Below are positions 24,962-33,263 of a DNA stretch of 64,000 nucleotides, in pieces. Source of the DNA: Fibrobacterota bacterium (lineage in GTDB: Bacteria; Fibrobacterota; Chitinivibrionia; Chitinivibrionales; Chitinispirillaceae); NCBI GenBank assembly GCA_023459055.1, contig JAEWVR010000025.1, forward strand, positions 1-64,000, read 5' to 3'. Each line of letters opens with the position of its first letter. The stretch's first letter is position 1. The notes under the pieces are model-generated. The model saw only the letters and a program-made list of their open reading frames with translations, was not told the origin of the DNA and searched no databases. The position numbers and the translations under genes were made by a program.

Positions 24962-24989
24962 TTGACACGTAATTTTTTTGTGTTATATT
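24962..24989 (+). promoter_or_regulatory. Sigma-70-type promoter of leuA
   Basis: TTGACA at 24962-24967, a 16-nt spacer, then TATATT at 24984-24989. A start 7 nt after the -10 falls on or next to 24996, the A of the leader-peptide ATG, implying a leaderless or nearly leaderless leader mRNA. Confidence 0.7.
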
Positions 24990-24995
24990 TAAAAC

Positions 24996-25118
24996 ATGAA
25001 CACAGCAAAAAGTAATAAGGTAGCCCATCACAGTTCTATTTTTTTAAAGCGCTCCTCAGAGTATTCCACACTCTCTCTACTTTCCCTATACCTACTAACA
25101 CTATTCCTACGATTCTGA
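24996..25118 (+). CDS. leuL: leu operon leader peptide (attenuator)
   Basis: A 40-residue peptide starting at ATG 24996 and ending at TGA 25116-25118. Eight of its last 15 residues are leucine (TLSLLSLYLLTLFLRF), mostly CTA codons, which the neighbouring genes use rarely. No Shine-Dalgarno lies upstream. Its stop codon sits inside the antiterminator strand, so ribosome position controls the downstream terminator. Low leucyl-tRNA stalls the ribosome in the Leu run and frees 25111-25120. Leucine sufficiency lets it reach the stop and cover that strand. The design parallels enterobacterial leuL. Confidence 0.85.
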   Translation: MNTAKSNKVAHHSSIFLKRSSEYSTLSLLSLYLLTLFLRF

Positions 25119-25177
25119 GCCGAAAATTTATATTTCATTAACATATATGCCTGCTCAGAATCTGAGCAGGCTTTTTT
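25111..25177 (+). promoter_or_regulatory. leuA transcription attenuator (antiterminator/terminator)
   Basis: Terminator: GCCTGCTCAG (25149-25158) pairs with CTGAGCAGGC (25162-25171), followed by T6. Antiterminator: GATTCTGAGC (25111-25120) is the exact reverse complement of GCTCAGAATC (25153-25162), and pairing of these would disrupt the terminator stem. The two structures are mutually exclusive over 25153-25162. Confidence 0.9.
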
Positions 25178-25213
25178 ATTTGTACGGCCTTTTTATTTAC
25201 AGGAGATAAAAAA

Positions 25214-26875
25214 ATGAGCAAGTATTCACGATCACAACAGTTCAGTTACCCATCACGAACATGGCCATCACAGACAATCGAAAAAGCACCACACTGGTGC
25301 AGCGTTGATCTTCGTGATGGAAATCAGGCACTGGCAAATCCGATGAATCCAGTAAAAAAAATGATGTATTTCAAGTATCTTGTGTCAATGGGATTCAAGG
25401 AGATTGAGATCAGTTTCCCATCAGCATCAAGGGATGACTATGATTTCACCCGGGCGATTATCGAGCAGGGATTGGTTGCTGATACTACAACAATTCAAGT
25501 ACTTACTCAGGCCCGAAGTCATTTGATAGAAAAAACCTTTGATGCTATCAGGGGATGCAAACGTGCGATTGTTCATGTTTATAATTCAACATCACCTGCA
25601 CAGCGGGAGATTGTTTTCCGAAAAAACCGTAAGGAGATTATCACCATTGCACTTGACGCAGTTAAACAGATTCGCGACTATGCAGTAAAACATGATGGAC
25701 AAATCATCCTTGAATATTCACCTGAGAGTTTCTCTCAGACAGAAGTTGACTTCGCAAGTGAGATCTGTAACCGTGTCGTGGAAACCTGGAATCCTCAGGA
25801 TGATGAAAAGGTGATCATCAATCTTCCATCAACAGTCGAAATTACGACTCCTTCAATTTTTGCTGATCAGGTGGAGTATATGATCGATCACTTTGACAAG
25901 CGCAACAATATAATAGTCAGTGTACATACACACAACGACCGGGGATGTGCGATAGCTGCTGCAGAGATGGCAATGCAGGCAGGTGCAGAACGGGTTGAGG
26001 GAACACTCTTTGGAAATGGTGAACGTACCGGTAACGCAGATATTGTGACAATCGCGTTAAACCTTTATTCACAAGGCATTGATCCTCAAATAGATGTCAA
26101 TAATATTCCAGAAATCAGGACTATGTATCAGGAATGTACAGGGATGGATATTCACAAGCGTCATCCATATGCAGGAGAGTTGGTTTTTACAGCATTTTCC
26201 GGATCTCATCAGGACGCAATAAGCAAAGGTCTTGCACATTATCGACATGCCCGGGGTCAGTGGAATGTCCCCTATCTCCCGATAGATCCTACTGATATCG
26301 GCAGGACTTATGATGCGGTTATCCGTATCAACAGTCAATCAGGGAAAGGAGGGGCCTCATATATAATGGAAACCGTGTATGGATTTCAGATCCCTAAAAG
26401 TATGCAGCCGTCATTTGGAAAAACAGTGCAACAAACAGCAGATACATTGGGAAGAGAACTGAATCATCATGAAGTATATGAATGCTTTAACAAATATTTT
26501 CTTATCAGACCGGAATGTTTTTCAATACAGAGTTTTTCAATTGCCACTATCGACGGATGTATTGAGACACATGGAAATGTATCGATAAAAGCTGAAATCT
26601 ACGATTATGAAAAGAAGGTAAATATCAGTGGGAACGGCAATGGGTCCATTGACGCATTTGTAAACGCGATTGAAATGTATGGGATACCATGTAAGGTTTT
26701 ATCTTTTCACGAACACAGCATTAGCAGCGGCTCCGATTCCTGTGCAGCTGCGTATATTGCTATAAGTGATTTAAATGACGCTATTTATTTCGGGGCAGGT
26801 ATCGACACTGATATTACAACTGCCTCTGTAAAAGCACTCGGTGTCGCAGTTGCAAAGATGCGTTCAGGAGTATAA
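25214..26875 (+). CDS. leuA: 2-isopropylmalate synthase, type 2 (LeuA2)
   Basis: Condenses acetyl-CoA and 2-oxoisovalerate, the committed step of leucine synthesis. 553 residues with AGGAG before the ATG. It has the DRE-TIM core (WCSVDLRDGNQALANPM, GFKEIEISFPSAS, HTHNDRGCAIAAAEMA, EGTLFGNGERTGNAD) and a C-terminal regulatory domain (~430-553). The SYPSRTWP opening and overall length identify the fungal/actinobacterial-like LeuA type 2 family. Transcription is governed by the leader-peptide attenuator upstream; leucine feedback through the C-terminal domain is expected from the family. leuB, leuC and leuD do not follow, so leuA stands alone. Confidence 0.95.
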   Translation: MSKYSRSQQFSYPSRTWPSQTIEKAPHWCSVDLRDGNQALANPMNPVKKMMYFKYLVSMGFKEIEISFPSASRDDYDFTRAIIEQGLVADTTTIQVLTQARSHLIEKTFDAIRGCKRAIVHVYNSTSPAQREIVFRKNRKEIITIALDAVKQIRDYAVKHDGQIILEYSPESFSQTEVDFASEICNRVVETWNPQDDEKVIINLPSTVEITTPSIFADQVEYMIDHFDKRNNIIVSVHTHNDRGCAIAAAEMAMQAGAERVEGTLFGNGERTGNADIVTIALNLYSQGIDPQIDVNNIPEIRTMYQECTGMDIHKRHPYAGELVFTAFSGSHQDAISKGLAHYRHARGQWNVPYLPIDPTDIGRTYDAVIRINSQSGKGGASYIMETVYGFQIPKSMQPSFGKTVQQTADTLGRELNHHEVYECFNKYFLIRPECFSIQSFSIATIDGCIETHGNVSIKAEIYDYEKKVNISGNGNGSIDAFVNAIEMYGIPCKVLSFHEHSISSGSDSCAAAYIAISDLNDAIYFGAGIDTDITTASVKALGVAVAKMRSGV

Positions 26876-26883
26876 TAAATACA

Positions 26884-26945
26884 GGCACAAAGATTTATTC
26901 AGACATACCGGAGCTGCTCCCGTATGTCAAATCCACTTTTGTGCC
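26884..26945 (+). terminator. Long two-part hairpin after leuA
   Basis: The outer stem GGCACAAA / TTTGTGCC and inner stem GACATAC / GTATGTC, plus GG/CC, form a 62-nt hairpin starting 9 nt after the leuA stop. No clean T run follows. Confidence 0.55.
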
Positions 26946-27008
26946 CTTGTGTCAATTTTCTACTATATTATATATACACCATCTGTCATCCATTTAATGA
27001 GAAAAAAA

Positions 27009-27250
27009 TTGACAACTTAGTTGTCGGTCAATATATAGTGATAATCAGGAAAATCATTCGTCGTTAAAACCGTGTTTGTAAACGTCAATGAACGGTTCAA
27101 TATGTCGCACAAATCAATTTCACTGATGAATTTGACACCCAGAAATAACTGTTTTTAACCGGAAATTCATGATACCTCTATTGATGGTATGCAGCCAGGC
27201 TGCCTTGAAAGATGTATGAATAAACGCACTAACAAGTGTAAATTTTTTTT
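27009..27250 (+). ncRNA. Candidate small RNA or untranslated transcript
   Basis: TTGACA (27009-27014), a 17-nt spacer and TATATA (27032-27037) form a strong promoter overlapped by an inverted repeat (ATTGAC...GTCAAT). About 200 nt later, the weak hairpin CACT-AACA-AGTG (27227-27238) precedes T8 (27243-27250). A GCAGC-CAG-GCTGC hairpin lies at 27191-27203. No convincing reading frame occupies the stretch. It could be a ~200-nt ncRNA; no known RNA family was recognised. Confidence 0.35.
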
Positions 27251-27313
27251 CCACTTATCACGTTGATTCTAAAAGCATTTAAAATCAGCCCTAGGTATTG
27301 GGTGTTTTTTTTA

Positions 27314-27343
27314 TTGACACACTATCGGTAGATTTTGTATAAT
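27314..27343 (+). promoter_or_regulatory. Sigma-70-type promoter of the small Cys-rich gene
   Basis: TTGACA at 27314-27319 and TATAAT at 27338-27343 with an 18-nt spacer, both hexamers consensus. It lies ~70 nt upstream of the ATG at 27413. Confidence 0.75.
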
Positions 27344-27412
27344 CAAAGGTAACGAGTTTTTACAGGACTCATGAGACGTTACCGTTCTAAACGTAATTAC
27401 CCTGGAGGCAAC

Positions 27413-27640
27413 ATGCAGGTTACGAAAGTATCATGCACGCAGTGTGCTCATTACAAGGACTGCTCGCAGAAGACAAGAATGTATGTCAACTATTGTGGTT
27501 CAGATCACAAAAGAGTTGAGCATTCGATTAAGGATGCAGTACTTGAATGCAGAGCGAAGCGAGGCCACCTTTTCAAGAGAGGGTTTTATATTGATGCTAC
27601 CACAGCATCAACGCTCGACGAGGTAGTAGTCACCGTTTGA
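27413..27640 (+). CDS. Small Cys-rich protein, unknown function
   Basis: Start set at ATG 27413, behind CTGGAGG (75 residues). CTQCAHYKDC near the N-terminus followed by VNYC ~12 residues later gives a C-x2-C-x5-C-x11-C arrangement that could bind zinc or form a small iron-sulfur or redox site. The middle is basic (VLECRAKRGHLFKRGF) with one more Cys. It has a consensus promoter and a strong terminator, so it is probably highly expressed on its own. No family name can be given. Confidence 0.65.
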   Translation: MQVTKVSCTQCAHYKDCSQKTRMYVNYCGSDHKRVEHSIKDAVLECRAKRGHLFKRGFYIDATTASTLDEVVVTV

Positions 27641-27686
27641 TAAAATCCCGATTAAACATTATCTACACCTTATTTAAACAATTTTA

Positions 27687-27724
27687 ACGCATCTGCTGTC
27701 GGCTGCAGATGCGTAATTTTTTTT
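27687..27724 (+). terminator. Rho-independent terminator
   Basis: Stem ACGCATCTG / CAGATGCGT with a short loop and a T8 run, downstream of the Cys-rich gene. Confidence 0.9.
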
Positions 27725-27858
27725 AAGAGCATGAATTCCTTGCTTAAACACCATATCCATGATATAATTTTAAGTATACGTCAGGATGAAATGGTGCAAT
27801 TCTGTTTTTCCGCGTTCTTTTAGTGCTAAACCATTGTAAAAGGTATATATTACGTTTA

Positions 27859-30108
27859 ATGATGTACATTAAATTATTAATTGCATTTGTTAGTTTTACA
27901 GTTATAGTAAACTGTTCAAAGACAATTTCGCAGGAATCGTCTATTCCACAGTACACGCAAGTATCTGCCGGTGACTCAATAAATCAATCAGTTACAGAAG
28001 CATTAGTTAACGACTCGATACAGGTAGCTGCTTTGGACACCTTGCTTGAAGTGAATTATTTCCATAAAATTGCAGAAGCCGAAACACTTTGTACACAAAG
28101 CCGGTTTCTGGAAGCAGATACAATTCTCCGGTATGTTTTGGGCCAGGTCGATTCTCTAAACGAATCAGAAACTGATAATTTCCAATCTGATTCTTTAATG
28201 GAATCAATCCTGCGAATTTACACAATTATGATGCCACCTGAATTCCTTCCGGATGACATCGCACTTATTCAGTTCAATCGCCAGATGCAGGCATCACTTG
28301 ACTCACTTATCTACTCTTCAGCTGATAGTGCGATTATAAGCAAGCTGGTAAACCGTAAAGATATCAATTATGATGTCCCGATGGTTTGGAATGAGAAAGT
28401 TATTAAGGCCCTGAGTTACTATATCCGCAGCAAACCGCAAACGATCAACAGATGGCTTGAGCGGGCTGATTTTTATCTTCCGGTAATGAAAAAAATGTTT
28501 GCAGACAGTGGATTACCTCAGGATCTTGCCTACTTACCGCTCATTGAGAGTGGTTTCAATGCACAGGCATATTCACGGGCGAAAGCTGCTGGTATCTGGC
28601 AATTTATACAGTCTACTGGAAAACTCTATGGATTGCGGCATAATTACTGGCTTGACGAGAGACGGGATCCTTTGAAATCAACAGAATCAGCAATCAGATA
28701 TCTGAAAAAATTATATGGAGACTTTGGAAACTGGCATCTTGCACTTGCAGCGTACAACTGTGGTGAGGGGGGTGTTGGTCGGGCAATAAATCGCAGTGGG
28801 ACCACTGATTACTGGCAATTACCTCTGCCCAGGGAAACAAAAAACTACGTTCCAAGTTACCTTGCAGCGCTAACAATTGCAAAAAACCCGGATATTTTTA
28901 ATTTTACTACAGATTCATCACGTGTTTTTGATTTTGACACTGTCAATATTAGCGAATGTATCGATATGCGTGACATTGCAGACAGTCTGAATATTGATTT
29001 CGAGGCATTTAAAAAGAGTAATCCCCATATTACCCATTGGTGTACTCCACCGGATGTATCAAATGTATGCCTGTACCTTCCAAAAGGAACAACAGAAACA
29101 TTTTATACTTTTGTGAACTCAATCCCCGATGATAAAAAGGTTCGCTGGTATGTTTATAAAATCAGAAGAGGTGACCTTGTTCCAACAATTGCAAGGCGGT
29201 TTAAAGTATCTGCTGATGCAATCCGGGAGATAAACAGACTTAATAAAAACAGCAAAATCATTGCAGGAAAAACGCTTTTTATACCGATCCCGGCCAAGTC
29301 GGGAGTTACTCAATATGCAGAAGTGACAAACGAGGTGTCATCGCCACTACCTGTTACAAAACGAAATGCGGTGCCAAATACTACCGGAAAAATTCAGTAC
29401 AAGGTCAAACAGGGAGAGACTATTTCCGCCATAGCACTAATGTTTGATGTCTCTGAAGGTGAGCTTGAAGGTTGGAACAACGTCTCAAATAGTAAGATCC
29501 GTGCCGGACAGATTTTAAATATCTACACAAATGGCAGTGTTCCAAAAAAATCGGCGATCCGAACTCAACAGGCTGGAACATACAAAGTTGTTGATGGTGA
29601 TACGCCCTCTGCGGTTTGCCGGAAATTTAACATCACGCTCGATGATCTGGCAACGCTTAACAATCTTGATAAAAATAACCCGGTTATTAAAATTGATCAG
29701 ATTCTTTCTGTACAACAGCAATCGGCACCGGAAAAGCAGGAATCAGTTTCACTGGCAAACATGATTAAATACGAGATTGTTCCGGGGGATAATCTTTACA
29801 AAATTGCACAGAATTTTTCAATCAGTCTTGATGAGCTGATGAGTGCAAATGGCTTCAATGATAACACATTGATTCACGCAGGGCAGGTGATCCGGGTTCC
29901 GTCAAACGGGACATCACGGGTGAGAAAATCGCAGGAGATTTCTGCAAACGTTGTTTACTACAAAGTTAAACATGGTGATAATTTGTGGAATATCGCTGCA
30001 AACTTTGGAACGACTGTTCAGAGTCTCTACAAACTGAATGATCTGAATAAAGACTCGATAATCATGCCGGGTGACACATTGAAAGTACTGAAATCGAGAG
30101 AGTTGTGA
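27859..30108 (+). CDS. MltD-like membrane-bound lytic transglycosylase with five LysM domains
   Basis: About 749 residues from ATG 27859; an upstream start at 27823 is possible. The N-terminus is a signal or lipoprotein-type helix (LLIAFVSFTVIVNC, with an imperfect lipobox). The SLT domain lies at ~215-315: catalytic Glu in LPLIESGFN, then SRAKAAGIWQFIQSTG and the LALAAYNCGEGGV motif. Five LysM repeats follow (beginning YVYKIRRGDL, YKVKQGETI, YKVVDGDTP, YEIVPGDNL, YKVKHGDNL). It cleaves peptidoglycan with 1,6-anhydro product formation. Its TGA overlaps the GTG start of sppA. Confidence 0.92.
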   Translation: MMYIKLLIAFVSFTVIVNCSKTISQESSIPQYTQVSAGDSINQSVTEALVNDSIQVAALDTLLEVNYFHKIAEAETLCTQSRFLEADTILRYVLGQVDSLNESETDNFQSDSLMESILRIYTIMMPPEFLPDDIALIQFNRQMQASLDSLIYSSADSAIISKLVNRKDINYDVPMVWNEKVIKALSYYIRSKPQTINRWLERADFYLPVMKKMFADSGLPQDLAYLPLIESGFNAQAYSRAKAAGIWQFIQSTGKLYGLRHNYWLDERRDPLKSTESAIRYLKKLYGDFGNWHLALAAYNCGEGGVGRAINRSGTTDYWQLPLPRETKNYVPSYLAALTIAKNPDIFNFTTDSSRVFDFDTVNISECIDMRDIADSLNIDFEAFKKSNPHITHWCTPPDVSNVCLYLPKGTTETFYTFVNSIPDDKKVRWYVYKIRRGDLVPTIARRFKVSADAIREINRLNKNSKIIAGKTLFIPIPAKSGVTQYAEVTNEVSSPLPVTKRNAVPNTTGKIQYKVKQGETISAIALMFDVSEGELEGWNNVSNSKIRAGQILNIYTNGSVPKKSAIRTQQAGTYKVVDGDTPSAVCRKFNITLDDLATLNNLDKNNPVIKIDQILSVQQQSAPEKQESVSLANMIKYEIVPGDNLYKIAQNFSISLDELMSANGFNDNTLIHAGQVIRVPSNGTSRVRKSQEISANVVYYKVKHGDNLWNIAANFGTTVQSLYKLNDLNKDSIIMPGDTLKVLKSREL

Positions 30109-30986
30109 AAAATATCCAGAAAGTAATTATTGCCGGTATTCTTTTATTACCTGTGATTCTTGGGGCATTTATCTCCGGACTAGACAGGTCACCGGAGGCA
30201 TCGTTCGGTGGATCGACACTTAAGAAAATCGGTCTTGTTCGTGTCGATGGTATTATTATGGATGGCGACGATGTGATCAGACAGCTCCGGTCATTCAGAA
30301 ACGACAACACAGTTGCAGGGGTGTTGTTAAAAGTTAACTCTCCAGGTGGTGCTGTTGCTCCATCACAGGAGATCTATACTGAAGTACTAAATTATCAAAA
30401 GCAGAATAAACCACTTATTGTCAGTATGGGTACTGTAGCAGCGTCCGGTGGTTATTATATTTCAAGTCCCGCAAAAAAAATTTTTGCAGACCCGGGAACT
30501 CTTACCGGCAGTATTGGTGTGATAATGACGCTTCCGATGTACGAGACGCTGGCTAAAAAGGTCGGAATTGAAATGCGTACGTTTAAGGCCGGTAAATTTA
30601 AAGATCTGACATCACCCTATAAATCTATGGGAGCATCCGAACAGGCTGTGCTTCAGGGCATGCTTGATGATACTCATGATCAATTTATCGGAGATGTTGC
30701 TACGGCGCGAAATCTGCCCTACGACACGATTAAAGTGTACGCTGATGGCAGAGTGTTTACGGGAAGACAGGCTCTGAAAGCACATCTGGTTGATAGCCTT
30801 GGCGGATATCATGATGCAGTGAAGTATTTGCGGCAAATAACAGGTCTATCGGACAAAGCAAAAATTATTGAACGAACTGATAAAACGACACTGTTCAGGG
30901 AATGGCTTGTAGAGGAGACTGTTAAAGCATTCCCCGGTCTTTATATACTTACATCAAAACCCGGTCCACAGTTTCTAATGAATTGA
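30105..30986 (+). CDS. sppA: Signal peptide peptidase SppA (36K type)
   Basis: A membrane serine protease that degrades cleaved signal peptides. 293 residues, the short single-domain form. One N-terminal transmembrane helix (VIIAGILLLPVILGAF). The catalytic Ser is in TVAASGGYYISS (~residue 112) and the Lys in the KAGKFKDLTSPY segment (~165-175). VNSPGGAVAPSQEI is the preceding substrate loop. It starts with GTG, overlapping the stop of the LysM transglycosylase by 4 nt, so the two envelope genes are coupled. Confidence 0.92.
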   Translation: MKNIQKVIIAGILLLPVILGAFISGLDRSPEASFGGSTLKKIGLVRVDGIIMDGDDVIRQLRSFRNDNTVAGVLLKVNSPGGAVAPSQEIYTEVLNYQKQNKPLIVSMGTVAASGGYYISSPAKKIFADPGTLTGSIGVIMTLPMYETLAKKVGIEMRTFKAGKFKDLTSPYKSMGASEQAVLQGMLDDTHDQFIGDVATARNLPYDTIKVYADGRVFTGRQALKAHLVDSLGGYHDAVKYLRQITGLSDKAKIIERTDKTTLFREWLVEETVKAFPGLYILTSKPGPQFLMN

Positions 30987-31105
30987 ACCGCCTCAAATCT
31001 GCGATTATTAAACTTTACACTGGCGTATTACCCGTCCCACGAATGATATTAAGGTACATTTAGATAACATTATTTCTTTAGATGAACTGGAAAGAGGAGG
31101 AAATT

Positions 31106-31285
31106 ATGAGCATCCAGAGTCTTTTAGATGAAGTTGAAACATTGAAAATGGAATATGACAAGTTTGAACGGGGTAACAAGTCTGCCGGCACAAGAGCTCG
31201 CAAGAGTCTTCAGAATATTAAGAAAATTGCCCAGGATCTTCGTGTATTAATACAGGACAGTAAAAAGACTGACGACGAGGAATAA
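31106..31285 (+). CDS. Histone H1-like small protein
   Basis: Start set at ATG 31106, after GGAGG (59 residues). The pattern DKFERGNKSAGTRARKSLQ followed by IKKIAQDLRVLIQ matches the short bacterial histone H1-like (Hc1-related) family of Bacteroidota and Chlamydiae, with its conserved GNKxAGxRxRK core. Family members are abundant basic DNA-binding proteins. Compared with Hc1 it lacks the long Lys/Ala tail and ends acidic (SKKTDDEE). Monocistronic, with a hairpin about 20 nt after the stop. Confidence 0.8.
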   Translation: MSIQSLLDEVETLKMEYDKFERGNKSAGTRARKSLQNIKKIAQDLRVLIQDSKKTDDEE

Positions 31286-31305
31286 ATTACCGGGTTCTCC
31301 ACAAT

Positions 31306-31332
31306 TCTTCACAGAATTCACTTCTGTGAAGA
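31306..31332 (+). terminator. Perfect 11-bp hairpin after the H1-like gene
   Basis: TCTTCACAGAA / TTCTGTGAAGA with a 5-nt loop. The T run comes only ~18 nt later, so termination efficiency is uncertain. Confidence 0.5.
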
Positions 31333-31583
31333 GTACCTGTAAATACCGTTTTTTAACCTGTCCGGTAAATAAACATATATTGCTGTAACACAGGTGTTTA
31401 CTTAATTTCTGACAATAATCTCATTACAAATTCGTAGTAAAGCGTAAATCATGATTCGTGATCCGTGATTCTGAAAATCAGGGATATGCTAAATGTTTCC
31501 TGATGAATCATAAACAGATTACGTGACATGATAAATAACCAAAATAACATTTTGAATTTTTTGTACAACGGGTGGTGACATTT

Positions 31584-32537
31584 ATGAGTTCATCAAACAA
31601 TGGTTTTATGTTAGAGGTCAAAGGCCTCGACAAAAGGTTTGGTCAGGTCCATGCCGTTAAAGATCTCAACTTTCAAATCAGGAAAGGTGAGATCTTTGGA
31701 TTTTTAGGTCCTAACGGCGCCGGGAAAACCACAACAATGCGTATGATTACCTGTTATATGCCTCCTACATCTGGAAGTGTACGTGTTGATGGTCTTGATC
31801 CTGTAGAACAGAGTCTCGCGGTTCGCCAAAAGATCGGATATCTGCCGGAAAACAATCCGCTCTATAATGAAATGACCGTAAGAGAGTATCTGCAATTTGT
31901 TGGAGAAATCAGAGGTATTAAAGGAAGCAAACTTTCCAGTCGTATTGATGAGATGTACAACGTATGCGGCCTTACGAAGATGTCTAATCGGCTTTTAGGC
32001 CACCTTTCAAAAGGATACCGTCAAAGAGTCGGTCTTGCGCAGGCAATGATCCACAATCCCGATCTGCTTATTCTTGATGAACCGATGACTGGTCTTGATC
32101 CCAATCAGATTATTGAAATTCGTAATCTGATCAAGAAAATGGGACATGAAAAGACTGTTATCTATTGTTCTCACATTCTATCGGAAGTAAGCGCAACCTG
32201 TGATCGCATTCTTATTATCAATGAGGGACAGATTGCTGCAAGTGGCACTCCTGAAGAACTGACACAAAAATCAAGTTCAGGGACAAGCTATCAGGTACGT
32301 CTCAAAGGTGACAGATACGAAATAGAAACCAGGCTTTCAGGGATTGCCGGTGTTTCATCAATCAAGGTCCAGAGTGTCGAAAATGAGTGGGTCAGCCTGA
32401 CACTTTCAACCGGATCGAAAGATGATATTGGAGAATTGATCTTCAAATGTGCGGTGGATAATAAGTGGAGCCTCTCTGAGCTCAAGGCAGAAACTGTAAG
32501 TCTTGAAGAAGTCTTCAAACAATTGACAAGGGGATAA
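31584..32537 (+). CDS. ABC transporter ATP-binding protein (GldA-like)
   Basis: About 317 residues from ATG 31584. Walker A GPNGAGKTTTMR, Q-loop region IGYLPENNPLYNEM, signature LSKGYRQRVGLAQA, Walker B LLILDEPMTGLDPN and switch His in YCSHILSE are all intact. The ~90-residue C-terminal extension is typical of ABC-2/Gld-type ATPases. It energises the permease encoded next. First gene of a tightly packed operon (gaps 3, 6 and -1 nt) with a GldF-like permease, a GldG-like protein and a DUF4340 protein. Confidence 0.92.
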   Translation: MSSSNNGFMLEVKGLDKRFGQVHAVKDLNFQIRKGEIFGFLGPNGAGKTTTMRMITCYMPPTSGSVRVDGLDPVEQSLAVRQKIGYLPENNPLYNEMTVREYLQFVGEIRGIKGSKLSSRIDEMYNVCGLTKMSNRLLGHLSKGYRQRVGLAQAMIHNPDLLILDEPMTGLDPNQIIEIRNLIKKMGHEKTVIYCSHILSEVSATCDRILIINEGQIAASGTPEELTQKSSSGTSYQVRLKGDRYEIETRLSGIAGVSSIKVQSVENEWVSLTLSTGSKDDIGELIFKCAVDNKWSLSELKAETVSLEEVFKQLTRG

Positions 32538-32540
32538 GCG

Positions 32541-33257
32541 GTGGAAAATATAATGGCTGTTTTCAAAAAAGAATTTAAATCGTTCTTTATTTCACCGATC
32601 GCTTACGTTTTTATCGTAGTGTATTTGGTGGTAACAAATTTTCTCTTTTTTCAGGGATTTTTTCTAATCAATCAGGCAGACATGCGTGGCTACTTCGGAT
32701 TACTTCCATGGATTCTTCTGTTTTTTGTACCTGCAATCACCATGCGCACCTGGGCTGAAGAAAAAAAGGTAAAAACGCTTGAACTGCTTCAGACCTGGCC
32801 GGTTAGTGATACGCAGGTTGTTATGGGGAAATTTCTTGCGGCATTCTGCTTTCTTGCAATTGCAATTTTATCTTCAATAACAATTCCAATAACCGTTGCA
32901 CTACTTGGCTCACCGGATCCGGGACCGATTGTAGGTGGATATCTCAGTGCATTCCTGATGGGTGCAGCGTATCTCTCGATTGGACTCTGGATTTCATCAA
33001 TAACTGAAAACCAGATTAATGCATTTATTCTCGGTGTCGTTGCAATTTTTATTCTGTTCATTATTGGAAATCAATTTGTCACACTTGCAGCACCTCAGGC
33101 TCTCGTTCCAATCCTGGCATTTCTTGGATTGGGAAATCATTTCGAAAGTGTTGAACGTGGCGTTATCGACAGCAGGGATATTATTTATTACCTTTCTGTC
33201 ATTGGTTTTTTCCTTTTCCTGAACGTACAATCTCTTGGAAGCAGAAAGTGGGAATAA
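32541..33257 (+). CDS. ABC-2 type permease (GldF-like)
   Basis: 238 residues with six predicted membrane helices (e.g. AYVFIVVYLVVTNFLF, LLPWILLFFVPAITM, FLAAFCFLAIAILSS, IIYYLSVIGFFLFL). The conserved ABC-2 segment MRTWAEEKKVKTLELLQTWP, typical of GldF and related permeases, is at ~68-87. The start is GTG 32541 or ATG 32553. It would form the channel for the GldA-like ATPase. In gliding Bacteroidota GldAFG is motility-linked, but homologous operons are common in non-gliders and the cargo is unknown. Confidence 0.9.
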   Translation: MENIMAVFKKEFKSFFISPIAYVFIVVYLVVTNFLFFQGFFLINQADMRGYFGLLPWILLFFVPAITMRTWAEEKKVKTLELLQTWPVSDTQVVMGKFLAAFCFLAIAILSSITIPITVALLGSPDPGPIVGGYLSAFLMGAAYLSIGLWISSITENQINAFILGVVAIFILFIIGNQFVTLAAPQALVPILAFLGLGNHFESVERGVIDSRDIIYYLSVIGFFLFLNVQSLGSRKWE

Positions 33258-33263
33258 GCAAAT

